Assembly (NCBI GenBank): GCA_028532985.1
Contig: JANCIK010000006.1
Location: 1,922,001 to 1,986,000 of the forward strand
Direction of reading: 5' to 3'
Origin: Stropharia rugosoannulata
Lineage: Eukaryota > Basidiomycota > Agaricomycetes > Agaricales > Strophariaceae
Length of the DNA: 64,000 nt
Part shown: positions 61,087-64,000 of the stretch, piece after piece
Layout: each line of letters opens with the position of its first letter
How positions within the stretch are numbered: the stretch's first letter is position 1
Notes under the pieces: model-generated
What the model was told of the DNA's origin: nothing
Database searches by the model: none
Seen by the model: only the letters and a program-made list of their open reading frames with translations
Program-made: the position numbers and the translations under genes

Positions 61087-63103
61087 TCATCGTCTCAGCG
61101 TCAATTTATCCATCAAGCCTTGTACGACAGCCGACGCCCCACTAGAGATTTTCGCAGTCGCTGGGGATGTAGAGCTAGGGCTCACTGGCTGGGGCTGATA
61201 AAGGTGGGGAAGAGAAGGAGGCGGTGGGGGCCTGGGGGTAGACCAACTCGCGGGTGGGAAATTGTTATTGTTATAACCAGGCGGCGAAGCACTAGTATAC
61301 GACCCATATGGGCTCGATCGACCGCCCTGGGGTCCGGAGGGAATTTGCGGTTGGGGGAAAGACAATGTGCCTGGTGTGAACGAAGGCGTGCTGGCATTGG
61401 GACGATGTCCGTGGGCGCGTGGTTTGGGAGGGGGTGCGTTGTAGATAACTGGGTTGTTCAGCTGCGACGGGGAAGGGGACGGTTGGTTCGGATGGACTTG
61501 GTGAGCCAGTGTAAACGGAAGGGACGAAGAGCTCTGGGACGGTCGGTGAAGTTTCTTGGGTGGAGGTTTACTGGGCGCTGCTGAACGAGAGTTCGAAGGA
61601 GTTGGAGTAGGTGCTGTCGGAGGTGTCTTGATTGCAGGCCTTGTGGCATTATCGACTGTACAGCGGTAGGCGGAAAACACTGTCAACGACGGATTTTGTA
61701 GTGATCAAATAGGGCTTCACCACCAACTTTTTTTGCCTTCTTTCTTCTTACTGGATTCATTCGCAGGTTTTTCTTTTGGCTGTCCCTTGGGTTGCAGCTC
61801 GGGCAAAGGAATTTTGCTCAAATGAACGGTAAGATTCTTGGGAGGAGCGTACTTGTCCTTTGGTTCGTCATCCAAGTTAATTCGTCGCGGACCTTTCTTA
61901 GCCTCTTGCGTGTCGTAAAGAACATACTGATGTAGCTCTTCGTCATCGGACAGACCTAGCTCGAGTTCAGATCGTTTTTTATGATTCAAAACGGAAGAAA
62001 CGAGCCTGCTTTGTGCCTAATACGTTTTGTCTCTTCAACGACCTGGAGGACTTTAGGAACATCAATTGCTTCAGTTGACTTTATTGTTATGAAGAGCATG
62101 GCTTCATCCTGCAAAAAGATAAATAAGTATCAGTTAGTTGCAATTGACGGAGTTCATGTACTACAAACCTGAAGCAGGGTATGGCAGTATTCACCGTACT
62201 CGTTCACTGTGCCTTCTCCGCTCACAAGTATTTCATTGTATTCCCCTTGGATAGCTTGCATTTCAGCAATGCGATCTATGCCTGTCCTTGGGGCGGGTCT
62301 CGGAGGTGGGAGTGGTGGCGGTGTGACATTAGACGCTGATTCCTTCCGGTTTGTAGCAACCCTTGCCAACGTACTGTTGTTGGTGTTGTTAGAATTTGCT
62401 ATAGGAGTAGGTTCCGGATTGTGTTGTGCCTCGTTAGAATCATGGAATGTCATCAGAGCAGTCAGGACAACTATTTCAAGTCCTTTTCTGTCATCTATGT
62501 CAAACCTATTTTAGAGCAAGTCGTTAGCTTCAGTTACAAAGTTTAATGGCGCTTCTATTACCTATTGAGGTTATAGTCCAAGATTTGAATTGAAGTAGAT
62601 TTCAAACGACCAGCAGGCTCCTTGGTAACGGCAATGATAACTGGGGGGTCAGGTTTTCTGATCATAAAGCACTCTTCCCTCTTCCACTCGAATTCATGCC
62701 TAGTGATTGCGAAGGAATGAGATAGATGAGATTTCAAACGTAGTCTGATACTGACTCTTCCCATTTAAAGCTCCAGCGAAAAGAGAGAGTCCCCGAGTAC
62801 TTAAGCTCTACCACCGACGTCGGATTGTAGAGTTCTAGTGTCTTGACTTTGCTCGTAGCAGCAGGTGCCGTTGCGATGGCAAGCAGGGATTCTGACATTG
62901 GATCTGAAGAAACATGAAGATCGTGTACTTTATTTCATAGCTGTTCAGAGTTGCGCACCATAGACCTCCATCTTATATTCTACGCCAGGAATCCTTTGTT
63001 TGCGATAATGCACCGTACCATTAGGATCTACGAGGTCGACAACATTGCTGTTCTCTTTATGAGGAGTGAATACTAGGGTGAATAGGTTTTGATCCAAGCT
63101 CAT
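61087..63103 (-). CDS. Tubby/LURP-like-fold protein with proline-rich C-terminus
   Basis: Starts at 63103 (MSLDQNLFTLVFTPHKENSN). The first ~180 residues are beta-rich with regularly spaced strands: VVDLVDPNGTVHYRKQRIPG, YKMEVYDPMSESLLAIA, KVKTLELYNP, SFRWSFKWEEHEFEWKREE, PPVIIAVTKEP, IQILDYNLNRFDIDDRKGLE, and a closing hydrophobic helix (IVVLTALMTFHD). That pattern fits the tubby C-terminal-like superfamily as I know it. A Pro/Asn linker, a helical segment (RIAEMQAIQGEYNEILVSG) and a Lys-rich stretch (NESSKKKEGKK) follow. The last exon (61087-61650) is Pro/Ser-rich and ends SAVVQGLMDKLTLRR. Its join depends on a GTTGGT donor near 61730; without it the protein would stop at 61717 after KKSWW. 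No catalytic motif; possibly a membrane- or phosphoinositide-binding scaffold (inference). Confidence 0.6.
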
Positions 63104-63953
63104 GGTACTTTGTAGTGAGAGTCAAAGAGGTAAAGGTGGAAGAGTTTAAGGAAGAATGTCGCCGCAGAGGTCAGAATATGCATAGCCTTTTGGAGGCGCA
63201 GTCCACCCTGCGCGCGACAGATGATACCGCTTTTCGTCACGGGCTTGATTGATTGATCGCCAGTTGACGTCTACTGGGTCCGAGGGTCCGAGTACTTACT
63301 CCCTCTTTCTCTTTCCCTCAACATCCACGATTCCACTCGAGTCTTGCTATCGTTCTGTCCACTCAGCAGGGCTCCTCTGTATGCCACACACCGCCAAAAC
63401 ATGTGTTATGTCCAGCATGCTCGCAGTGGTCGCCATGGACATTACGTCTACGTATCTTATCTTTAGGTTGTGCGGAAAAGAAACGGGAAGCACCAGCTGT
63501 GCAGCGTTGGTCGCGCTGCTCAGTGCTATGATGGCGCCCGCTGCAGCAGCATGACGTATACATAGCAGACCAAAGATGATGGCTCCAGCGGCGAAAGGCT
63601 GACGTCGAAGATTAAGGACGACAAACGGATGTCTTTTTGTACGGCCTGTGGGGTTTCCAATCCGGGGTTTACATTGACATTGGTAGGATTGCATCAACTG
63701 CGAATGGATTCCAACAAGATCCGACATTCCTTTTTGGGTCAGGCTCTCAGTTGGCAGAGCTAGTCCCTTCGTATTAGTCTCATGCCTCGCGCGATATTGT
63801 GCCAACTATAAAGGTCGGAGCACCCCCTTTCTGTCTTCTCCCTTCCTCCCGTCCCCATCATCCACAAGGCGAGTATCCGTCCCTGCCTTCCAACTAATCA
63901 CCCCTGACATTCGATGATATCATAGATACTCTACCGTGACCACCACCACCACC
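63104..63953. other. Divergent intergenic region before the right-edge gene
   Basis: Contains a 152-codon minus-strand frame (63347-63805) and a 101-codon plus-strand frame (63249-63554) that overlap each other. The minus frame has hydrophobic stretches but starts inside the TATA region of the next gene; neither is well supported. Confidence 0.35.
63807..63813 (+). promoter_or_regulatory. TATA box and CT-rich initiator of right-edge gene
   Basis: TATAAAG at 63807-63813 is followed by a long pyrimidine tract (about 63824-63866), then the ATG at 63954. This layout is typical of highly expressed basidiomycete genes. The leader may contain an intron. Confidence 0.55.
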
Positions 63954-64000
63954 ATGGGCTTCAGTGTCGGCCAGCGGCGTCCAATAACCAAGGTTCCTCC
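63954..64000 (+). CDS. Start of a gene running off the right edge
   Basis: ATG at 63954 in an ACCACCATGG context, with a strong promoter layout upstream. Only 15 full codons are visible (MGFSVGQRRPITKVP), too few to identify the product. Confidence 0.5.
   Translation, partial: MGFSVGQRRPITKVP

Noticed and set aside
63249..63805. Two overlapping ORFs on opposite strands before the right-edge gene
   Set aside because: They overlap each other and the likely promoter, and neither has a recognisable domain.

Overview
The window is nuclear DNA of a filamentous basidiomycete, most likely a mushroom-forming agaricomycete. Genes are split by many very short introns (about 45-70 nt, GT...AG). Neighbouring genes are tightly packed and often divergent. 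The gene set is typically fungal: Rho1-type GEF with DEP-DH-PH-CNH architecture, GPI-anchored chitin deacetylases, DUF2408 protein, S10 carboxypeptidase, glutamine-dependent NAD synthetase. I cannot assign genus or order from the sequence alone.

Layout. 1-41 kb is gene-dense: DUF2408 protein (5' end cut off), CLC chloride channel (-), MED4 (+), dual-specificity phosphatase (-), a small hypothetical gene (+), phosphatidylserine decarboxylase (+), Rho-GEF (+), two tandem chitin deacetylases (+), the SM protein Sec1 (+), proteasome ATPase Rpt4 (-), an intron-containing tRNA-Pro(AGG), a polytopic membrane protein with a long cytosolic tail (-), serine carboxypeptidase (-), NAD synthetase (+), exocyst subunit Sec6 (-) and ubiquinone monooxygenase Coq6 (+). 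A decayed open frame near 41.4-42 kb carries a short motif resembling the active-site signature of ribosome-inactivating proteins; this is speculative.

42-59.4 kb is strikingly different: about 17 kb, CpG-rich, full of ACGCGT/GACGCGTCC hexamers, short simple repeats and GTAC/TACATA motifs, with only one convincing protein gene (49.9-51.1 kb, unknown function, minus strand) in the middle. 59.6-64 kb returns to normal gene density: an unrecognised coiled-coil protein (-), a tubby/LURP-like-fold protein with a proline-rich tail (-), and the first codons of a TATA-driven gene running off the right edge.

Themes: several genes fit polarised growth and the cell surface (Rho-GEF, Sec1, Sec6, chitin deacetylases, CLC channel, PS decarboxylase), but they look like separate transcription units and not a cluster. 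The most unusual part is the CpG-rich gene desert around the single gene at 50 kb. I did not find a clear new defence, mobile or biosynthetic system. All exon joins were made by eye.
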